From Adiantum capillus-veneris (taxonomy: Eukaryota > Streptophyta > Polypodiopsida > Polypodiales > Pteridaceae), in contig CM043971.1 in assembly GCA_014529385.2 (NCBI GenBank), positions 58,518,209 through 58,582,208 on the forward strand: a stretch of 64,000 nt of DNA, written 5' to 3'. Made by a program: the position numbers and the translations under genes. Within the stretch, counting starts at the first letter, position 1. Each line of letters begins with the position of its first letter. This document shows positions 41,969-52,242 of this stretch, piece after piece. The notes beneath the pieces are model-generated. The model was not told where the DNA came from and did not search any database. It was given only the letters and a program-made list of their open reading frames with translations.

Positions 41969-42817
41969 TCATGTGGAGCGCCGCTCTACAATCACCACCC
42001 GGCCATCTTTGTAGAAGGCCGTCTTTCCCTTCTCCCTTGCCGCTTGAATCTCTGGCATTACCTCTCTCATATGCGCAAGCTGTGTGAGAGTGAGGTCATC
42101 TCCAAGGAATATGCCCATTTTCTTTAGTGTAGGGCGCTTCTTCAAGAAGTCCTTCTTTGCCTCCGTGGATGGGAAACGGATGATTAAAGCTCTCCCTTTT
42201 GAAGTCTCCCCATTGCCTTGTGTCTTCTTCCCTACCCTCCATGTCTTTGTATAAGTAGCCTCACTACCCATCATGCGGAGAAGTTCTTCGACTTTCCCTT
42301 CCACATCACCTCGGTCTTTTAGATCGGTTACTCTTATATGCAAGGCTCTAGCTTTCCTTCGCTGCTCTTCTTCTAGAGTCATGTTGATGATTGTAGGAGT
42401 GGGGACGGATGTGGTTTCTTTCCCTTTCCCTTTCTTAGCAACTTCTATCCATTTCTCGGCCTCATCCGCCTTCTTCTGCGTCTTCGTGATCACATCCATC
42501 CACGAAGACGTCTTTACCACCTTATGTTTCTCCTCCTCTGTGATCATCCGTACCTGCTCCTTGATGACCTTGATCTCGTCTATCACCGAGGGCTGAAATT
42601 CCCCTTCTTCCAGTCCACTGCTTACTCTATCGGCAAGCTCTCGCTTGAGGGCTGTGACCTCTTCTCTAAGTGCTTGTGAATCTGCCTTAAATGCTTGTAG
42701 CTCAGCGTGCAAGTCCTCTTTCTCCTTCTTCCATTGTGGGCCTTCATTGAGAAACATTTGAAGAAGGTTGGCCTTCTCTTTCCACCATCCCTCCGTCTCT
42801 GCTTTCCATTCTTTCAT
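41969..42817 (-). CDS. LINE-D ORF1 protein
   Basis: Intact 282-codon frame. The N-terminal 90 residues are heptad-like and charged (WKKEKEDLHAELQAFKADSQ, LREEVTALKRELADR), a probable coiled coil. The centre has ARALHIRVTDLKDRGDVEGK and GRALIIRFPSTEAKKDFLKK, RRM-like segments as in L1-type ORF1 proteins. The C-terminus reads IFLGDDLTLTQLAHM and AREKGKTAFYKDGRVVI, the conserved end domain of this protein type. The expected role is RNA binding and chaperoning of the LINE RNA. The stop is about 14 bp upstream of the ORF2 start. This is the only large intact frame of a recognised family in the window. Confidence 0.85.
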   Translation of the reverse strand: MKEWKAETEGWWKEKANLLQMFLNEGPQWKKEKEDLHAELQAFKADSQALREEVTALKRELADRVSSGLEEGEFQPSVIDEIKVIKEQVRMITEEEKHKVVKTSSWMDVITKTQKKADEAEKWIEVAKKGKGKETTSVPTPTIINMTLEEEQRRKARALHIRVTDLKDRGDVEGKVEELLRMMGSEATYTKTWRVGKKTQGNGETSKGRALIIRFPSTEAKKDFLKKRPTLKKMGIFLGDDLTLTQLAHMREVMPEIQAAREKGKTAFYKDGRVVIVERRST

Positions 42818-43627
42818 CTCCCTTTAAATTTTTGTTATCTGCTCGTTTGTAAGCACAAAGGTTGCCTTCGTATGGGGCTTACATACTGGCGAAATGATCA
42901 TGGCCTCCACTGGCGAAGCGCTCATAGCCTCCATTGGCGATGCGGGTATAGCTCGATGCTCTGGTCCATGCGGACAGGGCACACTAGAAACCAATCCAAA
43001 AACAAGGATAGGCGAGCGAGGGTATATCCTCCTAAGCTTGGCGAGCCCACCACGGCTTACAATACAAAATGGTGAGGGATTGGAGCACGCTGGCTCACCC
43101 AACTACTGGCATACAAAGATGTGGGTTCGTGGCCCACTCGAGGAATCAGCATAACCTCCAAAATAGCTCGACGCTCTGGCTCGGCAGAGTCCAGGCGGAG
43201 AAAACAAAATACCACAACCTAATGCGGGTGTATACATCATTTCAGTCCACTGCGGGCGTTAGCAACCGAAGCAGCTCGAATGAAGGCCTTGCGCCCGCTG
43301 TCCTGTGATGAATCCGTGTGACCTTCCAAACATAAACCTGCGCAGTCCCTTGGATTGGGGGAGCTTACGATAAAATGCCAACCCTGCAAGGTACATAGCA
43401 TATACCACAGTCAAAAGCCAATAACGTAGCCCCCAGCAGGGTCGGCTACCTGCTCTGTACCTGTAGTGGCAGAGAAATGCACGCGGCTCTCCCAGCAGGG
43501 TCAGCTCGCGGCTCAGACAAGCCCTTGTTGGACGCTGGCTCAATCTACGCGCAACCCCCTCTGTGGGAGAAGCTCGCGCCCTGCAAAGGAGAGAGATCTC
43601 ATTAGCTGAGCACGAAGATGAGGAATC
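42818..43627. other. Putative LINE-D 5' untranslated region
   Basis: Between ORF1 and the tandem repeats. Contains a short direct repeat GCCTCCACTGGCGAAGCG / GCCTCCATTGGCGATGCG (42902 and 42930). Open frames on both strands are short (at most 122 codons) and unrecognised. Confidence 0.5.
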
Positions 43628-43765
43628 ACCCTCTTCAGCCCTGCGCGCTGAGTCTGCTGTAGCCTCTGCGTAGCCTGCACCTGCTGCGTCACCTGCGCGC
43701 CCTCTTCAGCCCTGCGCGGTGAATCTGCTGCAGCCTCTGCGCGTCCTGCACCTGCTGCGTCACCT

Positions 43766-43768
<3 letters not shown>
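43628..43768. repeat. Two 70-75 bp tandem units upstream of LINE-D
   Basis: CCTCTTCAGCCCTGCGCG to CCTGCTGCGTCACCTGC occurs twice (from about 43630 and 43700), differing at a few bases. Its position upstream of ORF1 is where L1-type LINEs often carry promoter monomers. Confidence 0.75.

Positions 43769-43769
<1 letters not shown>

Positions 43770-43848
<79 letters not shown>
43770..43848. repeat. (GA)n microsatellite
   Basis: About 39 GA units, the longest pure dinucleotide array here. All long frames over it are Arg-Glu or Ser-Leu alternation. Confidence 0.98.
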
Positions 43849-43850
<2 letters not shown>

Positions 43851-44410
43851 CGACATGACATGGTGGAATTCCTCGCCCAGAAGCACTGGCCCCAAAGATT
43901 GGCGTCCCTTTGGGTATTTCTTTATTATTGCTCACAGCAAAGTACAACTTCTGAGGGTCCTTTGCTCTCAGCCTCTATGCCCAGGTCCTCTGAAAAATGA
44001 GGCTCCAGGGGCTCGTATAAACTTACAAGGGCTGCCCAAAAGGAGAGCCCCAAAAGCATCAAATTCAAAAGCACTTAATCCCCAAAAGCATCTGCTCTCA
44101 AAAGCTAACGCTAGAAACTGCAAAAAGAAGCCAGCAAAAAGTGTGAAAATCCTGCCACATGGCACTAGCAATGCAATACACAAAATTTTGTATTGTCCCA
44201 CCATGTCATCATCTGTACGGATTGCCACGTGAGCATGTCAGCACATTTTACGAAAATCCTCCTTAGAGTTCAAGCTTTTGGTCTTTAGGGTTTTAGGCCC
44301 CTCGGCTGGTGCTCCATAAGTTTGTTGAGTTGGTTGGCTAAGTTTCTCTTGTCATCTCTGCCATTTCTCTTCCAGTTGGGCATGCCATGTCATCACTTTG
44401 TGACATGTAC
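43849..44410. other. No gene seen
   Basis: Sequence between the (GA)n array and the resumption of the inverted repeat. A 125-codon plus frame (43855-44232) is Lys/Ala-rich and unrecognised, and the opposite strand is also open. Confidence 0.45.
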
Positions 44411-45472
44411 AATTAAATTCCATACCTCCTCTCGAGCACGAGAATCCCATTTAAAACCAACTCATCACTAGAGGTAGGACAACAATTCGTAGCCACTAAG
44501 AGAACCGAGTCACGGTCGCCAATGAGTCCAGAGATGCACAAAGAAGGCTCATGCCATGCATGCACAACTCCCACTATAAACTGCAATCTCTCCCAAGCAT
44601 CTTGTTTAAAAGAAGAAATGGAGATGAGACATTACTGGAATGAGCTCGAACATCATCTTAACATTTTTGAAGTCACCCGTGATCATCAGTGCAAACCAAT
44701 TTTTCACTCCAAAATCTAACCACAATCCGCATCTTGAATAGCCTGCAAGGGCATAACCAATATGCAATATTGATAATCAGCTAGCCTTCTCACCTATGTC
44801 CTGTGATTGTGCACATACCAAACTTCTAAGTCAGTATGGCCCATATAAGGTATGCACACACCCCTACTCTGAAACATAGCTCAAATTGCTGCTCGCTTCC
44901 ACAAAGTATGAGGAGAACCCTATAAAAGCTTCCAACACCTGGTGGCGCGCGCGCGCACACACACACACACGCAATCTTAACACTTGAATTATAAATTTCT
45001 TATTACAGAATTCAACTTGCTTTAAGAAATCAGTTCAGACATCATTCCTTTGACCGTTGTTATGGCGTTCAAGCAACTCTACCATGCATCTTCAATCCAA
45101 GTATTGCTGCTCTTCTCACCTCTCCACATGAGACCGTGCTTTCTCATCCACCTTGTAAAGGGTGCAAGTTCATACCAAAATCTGCTCCCTTTTGGGGCCA
45201 ACCAGGGTAAGACATAGTGCAAGTAGATGTTAACAAATGCCAAAAATTTGAAGATGTGACAAAATCAAAGTCATATTGCTGCGAGGTCCCAACATGAATA
45301 CCATATGAGTATCCCGATAGATGTGTAGGTATCACTAGCCCATCGTTGGGGACCCACCGACAATGCTATATTTATAGTAACAACGACAATTACCCACACT
45401 CGTTAGGGCTCCTGGCGAGCATACATGAAGGCCGTCATGATTAATGGCTTCGAAAGTTTGACGTAAGAGGTT
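44411..45472. repeat. Inverted-repeat left arm, inner segment
   Basis: Reverse-complementary to 45697-46770. Shared landmarks: GAGTCCAGAGATGCACAAAG, ATGCCATGCATGCA, ATCATCTTAACATT, the GCGC/CACACA microsatellite (44945-44972 against 46195-46215) and CTTCGAAAGTTTGACGTAAG at the inner edge. Divergence is roughly 15-25% by eye. The loop (45473-45696) is about 224 bp. Confidence 0.85.
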
Positions 45473-45689
45473 GTCCAATTTTCTTTCTCCAAAGATAAAA
45501 CCTTGTACAGATCCATGAAGATCTTTTTGTCTTTGCACTCCAATTCCGGGCTACATGGGAGCAAAATTCAGTAATGCTCCGCTCATCTGAAAGAGAAAAT
45601 AAAGCTAGGTCTTCATCGTCATTGAAAGTAAGGGCCAGTGGTTGGAAACCCATGTAGAGCGAACTCGAGCTGACCTCTAGAGCGTACAA
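45144..45689 (-). pseudogene. Unknown protein gene, minus-strand copy
   Basis: Reading leftward: YMGFQPLALTFNDDEDLALF and RSSWICTRFYLWRKKIGQ (loop), then in another frame LHGSVQGFIFGERKLDNLLR, QTFEAINHDGLHVCSPGA, VGNCRCYYKYSIV, then VIPTHLSGYSYGIHVGTSQQ and SYPGWPQKGADFGMNL. The plus-strand copy at 45690-46028 encodes the same peptide with changes, and conservation at the protein level suggests it was once a real gene. Family not recognised. Frameshifts near 45335 and 45450. Confidence 0.5.
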
Positions 45690-46028
45690 TTGTATGACCT
45701 CTTACGTCAAACTTTCGAAGCCTTTAATAAAGACGGCCTTCTTGTATGCTCGCCAAGAGCCGTAAAGAGTGTGGGTAATCGTCATTGTTACTACAAATGC
45801 AACATTTTCAGTGGGTCCAACGGCAGGCCGGTGATACCTACACATCTATCAGGCTACTCATATGGAATTCATGTTGGGACCTTGAAGCAAAAAGACTTTA
45901 ATTTTTCCATATCTACAAATTCTCCGATATTTGTTAACATTTACTCGCACTATGTCTTATCTTGGTTGCCTCCAAAAGGAAGCATATTTTGGTATGGATA
46001 CAATCTTGCACCCTTTGAAAGGTGTTGA
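45690..46028 (+). pseudogene. Unknown protein gene, plus-strand copy
   Basis: 112 codons: MYDLLRQTFEAFNKDGLLVC, SPRAVKSVGNRHCYYKCNIF, RPVIPTHLSGYSYGIHVGTL, IYSHYVLSWLPPKGSIFWYG. It is the mirror image of the gene fragment at 45144-45538, sharing LLRQTFEA, VGN, CYYK, IPTHLSGYSYGIHVGT and the P.KG...G end. It is open throughout, unlike its partner, but starts at the inner edge of the repeat arm and so lacks whatever N-terminus the loop encodes for the other copy. Confidence 0.45.
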
Positions 46029-47215
46029 GAAAGGACCATCTCATGTGGAGAGGTAATAAGAGCAGCAGCACTTCGATTGAAGATGTAGGGCAGAGTTGCT
46101 TGAACGCCAAAACAACGATCAAAGGAATGCTGTTTGAACTGAAAAGCAGGCTGAATTATGTAACAAGTGATTTATAGTTCAAGTAATAAGATTGTGTGTG
46201 TGTGTATGTGCGCGCATGCCACTGTTGGAAGCTTTTGAAGGGTTCTCCTCATACTTTGTGGAAGTGAGCAACAATTTGAGCTATGTCTCCGAGTAGAGGT
46301 GTGTGCATATCTTATATGGCCATGCTGGCTTTGAAGTTTGGTACGTGCACAATCACAGGACATAGGTGAGAAGACTAGCTAATTATCAATATTGCATATT
46401 GGTTATGGCCTTGCAGATTTTTTGAAGAATTATGCTATTAAAGATACGGATTGTGGTTAGATTTTGGGGTGAGAAGTTGCGTTGCACTGCATTCTTGGAT
46501 GATCACGGGTGGCTTCAAGAATGTTAAGATGATGTTGGAGCTGAGTCCAGTAACATCTCATCACTATTTCTTGTTTTAAGCAGGATGCTTGGGGGAGGTT
46601 GCAGTTTAGAGTGGGACCTATGCATGCATGGCATGAGCCATCTTTGTGCATCTCTAGACTCATTGGCGACCGTGACTTGGTTCTCTTAGTGCCTACAGAT
46701 TGTTGTCTTGATGAACTGACTTTAAATGGGATTCGCCTTCTCGAGAAGAGTCCTGAGCTTTAATTGTGCAACTCATGATGGTAGTGAAAGAGGATTTGTG
46801 TCATAGCTTGCTAGTCTTGTTTCCTCATCATGATCAGTGGGAGGATGCTATAAGGTATTGATGCATCTTCTTGCCTTGGAGACAATGGCCCTACTACACA
46901 ATGTCTCTAAAGAGTATTGGTGGATTTTTTCACGAGCCTTTGCCTCGTTGTTTGTAGTATATCTTTGATACACAATCATAAGCCCTTCCTTTTGGCTTCT
47001 GGTGCTACTTGACATTTGAACTTGTGGCCATGCATTTTGGTGCTATTGGACACCTCGTGAACTTGTGGTCATTCTGTACTGATTTGCATTCCATTGTGGA
47101 ACCATCTGTCTGATGAAGTCTAGTCATTTGTCCTTCTGATTTCCTTCTGATTCTTGCCAGATTCTAGCTCTCAGTAGAAGAGTTCGTTTCGGAGTCTTTG
47201 AAAATGCATTCTCTC
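45697..47215. repeat. Inverted-repeat right arm, uninterrupted
   Basis: Pairs with 44411-45472 (inner) and 37545-38048 (outer). In the left arm these two segments are separated by a 6.4 kb block containing LINE-D. Here they join without a gap at about 46770, showing the original arm was about 1.5 kb. Confidence 0.85.
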
Positions 47216-47854
47216 TACTTAGTCTCCTATGCCTAATTAGTGACCCATCAACTTGTGTGAGCATGTTCTTGGGCGTATACCCTTGAGCCACTACTCTTTA
47301 ACTAGGTTGGGATGCTAATCAACATTGGAATTCTCTAATTAAGCATTTAGGAACTTGCATTAGGCATTCATTTCTTGCATTTAGAAGTCTTTCTTAAACT
47401 CTACTTGCTCTCCTTCAAGTTCATAATCATAAAGCCACTTCTGTGTGGGTGTGCTTGATTAGAAGGGTGTGCTTTGCTTATTGCTTAATTACGAACCTTA
47501 ATCACTGTGTGTGCGCGCTTGAGAGCATCTAATGCTCAAAGTCCTTTTTTGGTGAGTGAAAAGCGTCAAATTTTTCAAACATCAAGTTCGAAGTCTTCAC
47601 ATCCTACAAGGCATGTGAGATAAACTCCCTACTTTAAGGGACTTTTTTTTGACTTTTTGGAAGAACGCACAAGGGCCTTGCCCACTTTTAAGCAGTCCAG
47701 CCAAGAGGATTTAAAGTGGGATCCCTACAAAGCTCGTCGTACAAATCTCTATAAGGATCAAGATTACTTCGCAAATGGAAAGGACGAGCAACCCCAGCGG
47801 CCAGGAGAGCTCTGCTTAGCGATGGCCTAGCTATAATTTAGCTCGCTAGCCCCC
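47216..47854. other. No gene seen
   Basis: Unique A/T-rich sequence. The last about 150 bp may belong to the 5' part of the following LINE ORF1 (WNKSFNPEV begins at about 47868). Confidence 0.4.
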
Positions 47855-48406
47855 TTGTGCTTGTTCAGGTGGAACAAATCTTTCAATCCGGAGGTCTCTG
47901 CTGCTAGAAATTACCTGGTATGGGTGGAATTGACCAATCTCCCCTTGCATCTCTATAGCCACCTTGATCCCATTGCTTGTCAGCTAGGCAAAGTGTTGGG
48001 AGGATACCCAAGGCCTGACTTCTATAGTCCAGCCTGGCATCCCCAAGTTCAGGTGGAGATGGACATCTCCAACCCTGACAAGCTTCCTCCCTCCATTGAA
48101 ATCCAGATTGATGACGGGGAAGTCTTTGACCAACCCATTGAATCTAAGTATTTGCTCGACACATGCTTCTTGTGTGGCAAGAGGGGTCATTTTGTGAGGG
48201 CATGCCCTCTTAAGCTCCCCCTGTTGCCCCCCCCCCCCCCCCCCCCCCCAAACCAATCCTCAAGCACCAATCGACCCGGCTCCCCAAAACCTAGAACCAT
48301 GCCAGTGTGGTCCAGGCCCCACCAAGACACTCGGGCAACAACAAAAACAAGAGAGTTACTAAATGAAGGTTCTGTCTTGGAACGTAAAGGGTCTCTCAGA
48401 CCGTAA
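47855..48406 (+). pseudogene. LINE (plant L1) ORF1 C-terminal part with CCHC knuckle
   Basis: Reads FRWNKSFNPEV, LVWVELTNLPLHLYSHLDPI, ACQLGKVLGGYPRPDF, VQVEMDISNPDKLPPSIEIQ and CFLCGKRGHFVRACP (C-x2-C-x4-H-x4-C), then a Pro tract. This is the DUF4283/zinc-knuckle protein that plant L1-type LINEs encode as ORF1. The N-terminal half is missing upstream of 47855. The Pro tract is encoded by a 23-base C run (48227-48249). The ORF end overlaps the ORF2 ATG at 48363. Confidence 0.8.
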
Positions 48407-49000
48407 CAAAGTGAAGAGGATAACTTCCAGGGTTAGAAGTAATCCCTCTGACTTCCTAGTTCTTCAGGATGTCAAGACTATCGGGCAAGACCTGGCTATA
48501 GCACTGGAGGCGATTTCAAGTAAGCATTACTAGCTCCAAGACACCCACTCCCATGGTTCAGGAGGTTGCGTCTTGGGTGTTCCTGAAGAGTACAAGAGAT
48601 CCAACATTGCTCCTCTTTCTGGCCATAACTGGTGTTTTGCCTTACTTCCCCATCTAGTCAATGCAAGACTGGTAGGGATTTACACAGGAGGCTCTATGTC
48701 TGACTGTACCAAAATTTTGCCACTCTCCAAGAACCCCTGATCTTAATCGGGGACTTCAACATGGTAGAGTCTTTGGAGGACAGGTTTCTCACCAAAGGCA
48801 TAACTGTTAGAGGGGCTAAACAGGCCGCTTGGGAGTCCCTCAAACTTGAGTATCACTTGTGGGATGCTGGGACTACAAGACAATTTACCTGGCAAAATTA
48901 CGATAAAGGTGATCTTGCAAGGAAAGCTCTCTTGGACAGGTGTTATTTGGATGTCTCCACCGCCAACTCATTCTCAATAGTTGTGCGCTTTGTCGCACGA
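48363..49000 (+). pseudogene. Plant L1 ORF2 endonuclease fragment
   Basis: Starts MKVLSWNVKGLSDRNKVKRI (Asn of the endonuclease), FLVLQDVKTI (Glu replaced by Asp at the usual Q/K-E position), a stop near 48533, then LILIGDFNMVESLEDR (GDFN) and FTWQNYD, RCYLDVS. The element breaks off at about 49000 before the reverse transcriptase. The start overlaps ORF1 by about 45 bases in another frame, an arrangement common in plant LINEs. Confidence 0.78.
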
Positions 49001-49556
49001 GTCGGAGGCTGGGAACTTGCCAAAACACCATGTGCGAGCCACAAGTGGCTGCAAGCATGCAGCTAGGCAATCCTAGCAAGCTCAAAGGGGCAATGATGTG
49101 TCACTCACTGCTTAATGCTTCCGTTGTGAAGGATCCTGTGCCGCGAAGAAGAAAGAGCCGCTGATGCCGCCGTGCTCAACCGTCTTGCCGCCGCCGATGA
49201 CGTCGCAATGCTAGATCACACACACACACATACTCTCTCTCTCTCTCTCCCTCTCTTGAGCATACACACACACACACACACACACCCGTGAGTACACGAA
49301 GGAGAAGAAGATAGAGGTAGAGCAAGAGCACTTCTTAGCATGCACCTCAAAGAATGAGGATTTCAGGTCAAAATGGACCTGACCTTTTATAAGAGTCTGA
49401 CCCATTCACACATGGGCGCCCACAATGGCCGGTCATAGTAAAATTCATGTAAAAATGGGATAAGTGGTGCGCCTCTCATCAGCGATCACCTACACACCTA
49501 TTGGACCGACAAGCCCCGTCCATGACTCAAATAAACGATAAGGCGTCCATCGAAGG
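49001..49556. other. Unassigned sequence with (CA)n/(TC)n
   Basis: Contains GCCGCC-rich words (49160-49205), (CA)n at 49217-49230 and 49264-49285, and (TC)n at 49234-49255. No gene seen. Confidence 0.55.
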
Positions 49557-50357
49557 TTCTCCAAGTTACGACACAAACACCATATATGCTCCTACTTCTT
49601 GAGTCAAAATCTCTTCCAATTGAGGTGGCATGGAAAGGGTTGTGGAGTAGATGATAAAGATGCATCAAAACCCCTCACATCGACTTCCCACAATTGCATG
49701 GGAAGCAAGTAAAAAAGTTCAAAAGACGCATAAAAGCAAGATCTTGAGCACGGGATGGATGCAAGACATAAATAAGTGGTTTGGGAGATGGGATGCATTA
49801 CACTTGCTACATGATGCTTCAATTGACTCCCAAGTGAATGAAGCTTTTCTACAATGCCAATGTATTACGCTTGGGAGAAATCCGGTGGGTCACGCTTCAT
49901 ACATTACACCACCCATATCGTCCCCAACTACAAAACCATTTTCTTTGCTGAAAGAGGAAACCGTACTCACACTTACATGCTTGAGCTTATCCCCTTGTCG
50001 GTGATACGCTCTATCGCAACCATTCGGCTTAACTTTCATTCCCTTCAACGCGAGACTAGGCATTGGGGCAATGAAGAAGAGTCAAATCGACTGTGCACAT
50101 TATGGTCACTGTAAGTTCGAACACTACTAGAGTGCTCAACTTTTGGTCGCATCCGAACTTACTTCTCTCACATTTTCAGCCATGACTTAGACCTACACAC
50201 TTTCCTCTCCCAACCACAATGTGGGCTCTTCATTGTGACTCTCGTCCCCATAATTTTTGAGCATCCAGAGTCACTCATCAGCCATAGACATACTACATCA
50301 CATGTAACTTTGGTCCATAGGTCATATTTGACCTCCGAGGACGATAATAAAATCTAT
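49557..50357 (+). mobile_element. 5'-truncated LINE-B copy
   Basis: Collinear with the 3' 850 bp of the long LINE-B copy (55541-56370). It carries the same ORF2 C-terminus (HRLPTIAWEASK, KSKILSTGW, INKWFGRWDALHLLHDASI, QCQCI) and 3' UTR (CATGACTTAGACCTACACAC, ACATCACATGTAACTT) and ends TTTGACCTCCGAGGACGATA, ATAAAATCTAT followed by (TC)n. 5' truncation with an intact 3' end is the hallmark of target-primed LINE insertion. Confidence 0.9.
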
Positions 50358-50380
50358 CTCTCTCTCTCTCTCTCTTCCTC

Positions 50381-50427
<47 letters not shown>

Positions 50428-50469
50428 ATCTATCTCTCTTTTCCTCTCCCTCTATCTATTTATCTCTCT

Positions 50470-50530
<61 letters not shown>
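50358..50530. repeat. (TC)n tail array of LINE-B copy
   Basis: TC repeats with a few interruptions (TTCCTCTACC, TTTATCTATC, TTTTCCTC) starting immediately at the LINE 3' end. Confidence 0.95.
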
Positions 50531-50689
50531 CCAATCCATTAATCTTCATCAAAAGCTCCTCGAAGAAGCGACCGATTGCTACATACCTTGATAGATCAAA
50601 GTTGGGTTCTCTTTGAGGCTTAGGTCACACAGTAAGGCCTGTAGCCGTACACGAAGGCTACCGACTAAAGAAAGGCCATCATAGCCAAA

Positions 50690-51535
50690 CTTGTCTTTTG
50701 GTACCTGATCTCCCGCACAAGCAAGAGATTTCTAGTAGTGGCAGATGCGGCAAAGAAGGACTCTGCCGCTCGACAAGAAGCAAAGATTACAGATTTGGAG
50801 GCTAAGGTGAAAGAACTCATCAAGGAGAACATAAAACTGAAGGAACGCTTGGATAAAATTGAGGAAGGGAAAGAAGCAGAGAGCTAACCTCTGCTTGCAA
50901 AAGCACAGGAAGTTAAATCCTCTCTCATTGAGAGTGCCATAGAAGTCTAAAAGGATGCGCAAGAGGCAACTTATGAAGAGATTGACACCAAGATACAAGC
51001 GGCTCTACAAGAGTGCCGACTACAAGAATCTCTTGGCCTCAAGGTCCTTGGGGGACTCCACCCACCATGGTGCAGTGACGAAGACACCCTTGAAGAAGTC
51101 ATCACTAAATTAAAGTTTTCAACGAGTTCAGATCAAGCCTAAAATTGTTTGTTGGATCAATGACACACATAGGCTTGTGCCACCCAAGCACTATATCCTC
51201 ACTTTTAAGAACAACGAGGAGTGGACCAAGTTGCTACGTCAATCGTGATTCTTGAAGGAAACAAAGCTTTGGATTGCCAAAGAATTAATCACCATGCAAC
51301 TCAAGATGAAAGCAAGCGAACTCAAGAGGATATATGAAGCTCGCAAGCAAGGTAAATGGGTAGTTCCTCACTTGAGCCCCCTTAGGGATTTTGTTCTTTT
51401 CTTCCATGGTTTTGATTGACCCTCAGTCCTTAACTGATATGCATCAAATGTCCTCACGTATGTAGAGTGACCGTTATGCTTTATTTTTGGTCCCATGGGT
51501 CATATTTGACCTCAGTGGATAATAATTTAATCTAT
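50690..51535 (+). pseudogene. LINE ORF1 remnant joined to a LINE-B-type 3' end
   Basis: A coiled-coil stretch (KITDLEAKVKELIKENIKLK, ERLDKIEEGKEAES) is followed, after stops and frame changes, by KIVCWINDTHRLVPPKHYIL, TFKNNEEWTKLLRQS (RRM-like) and AKELITMQLKMKASELKRIY, EARKQGKWVV, which resembles the C-terminal domain of LINE-D ORF1. ORF2 is missing. From about 51465 the LINE-B-type terminus appears (TTTTTGGTCCCATGGGTCAT, ATTTGACCTC, ATAATTTAATCTATC) and runs into (TC)n. So this is a LINE with an internal deletion. Confidence 0.7.
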
Positions 51536-52016
<481 letters not shown>

Positions 52017-52242
52017 GTGCAGCCGTTTTTGACCTAACAGATATCAATTCACTCTTTTGATCACAACTTCTTCATCCAAACTCCGATTTGTGTAATTTAA
52101 AGCTTCAATCGAAGAGCACGACGCCCTTTATGCATTGATGTAAAGACATAAATTTTCAGAGTTATGGAAGGCATTTTTGAAGCAACATTTTTTAAGTGAA
52201 CATGTTCAAGGAAGTTGACTCTCATCTCTTATTTTATATAAA

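Larger units (their letters stand above)
38123..43848 (-). mobile_element. LINE-D: near-complete APE-type non-LTR retrotransposon
   Basis: Minus-strand order: tandem-repeat 5' region (about 43628-43768), spacer, ORF1 (42817-41969), ORF2 (41955-38585), a 3' UTR of about 400 bp and a (TC)n tail. There is no LTR. ORF2 has endonuclease, reverse transcriptase with YADD, and a C-terminal Cys/His motif. It lies within the 38049-44410 block that interrupts one arm of the inverted repeat. A target duplication was not identified, and the 5' end is uncertain. Confidence 0.85.

Noticed and set aside
47984-48256. 90-codon minus-strand frame with Gly run
   Set aside because: Antisense of the LINE ORF1 and its C homopolymer.
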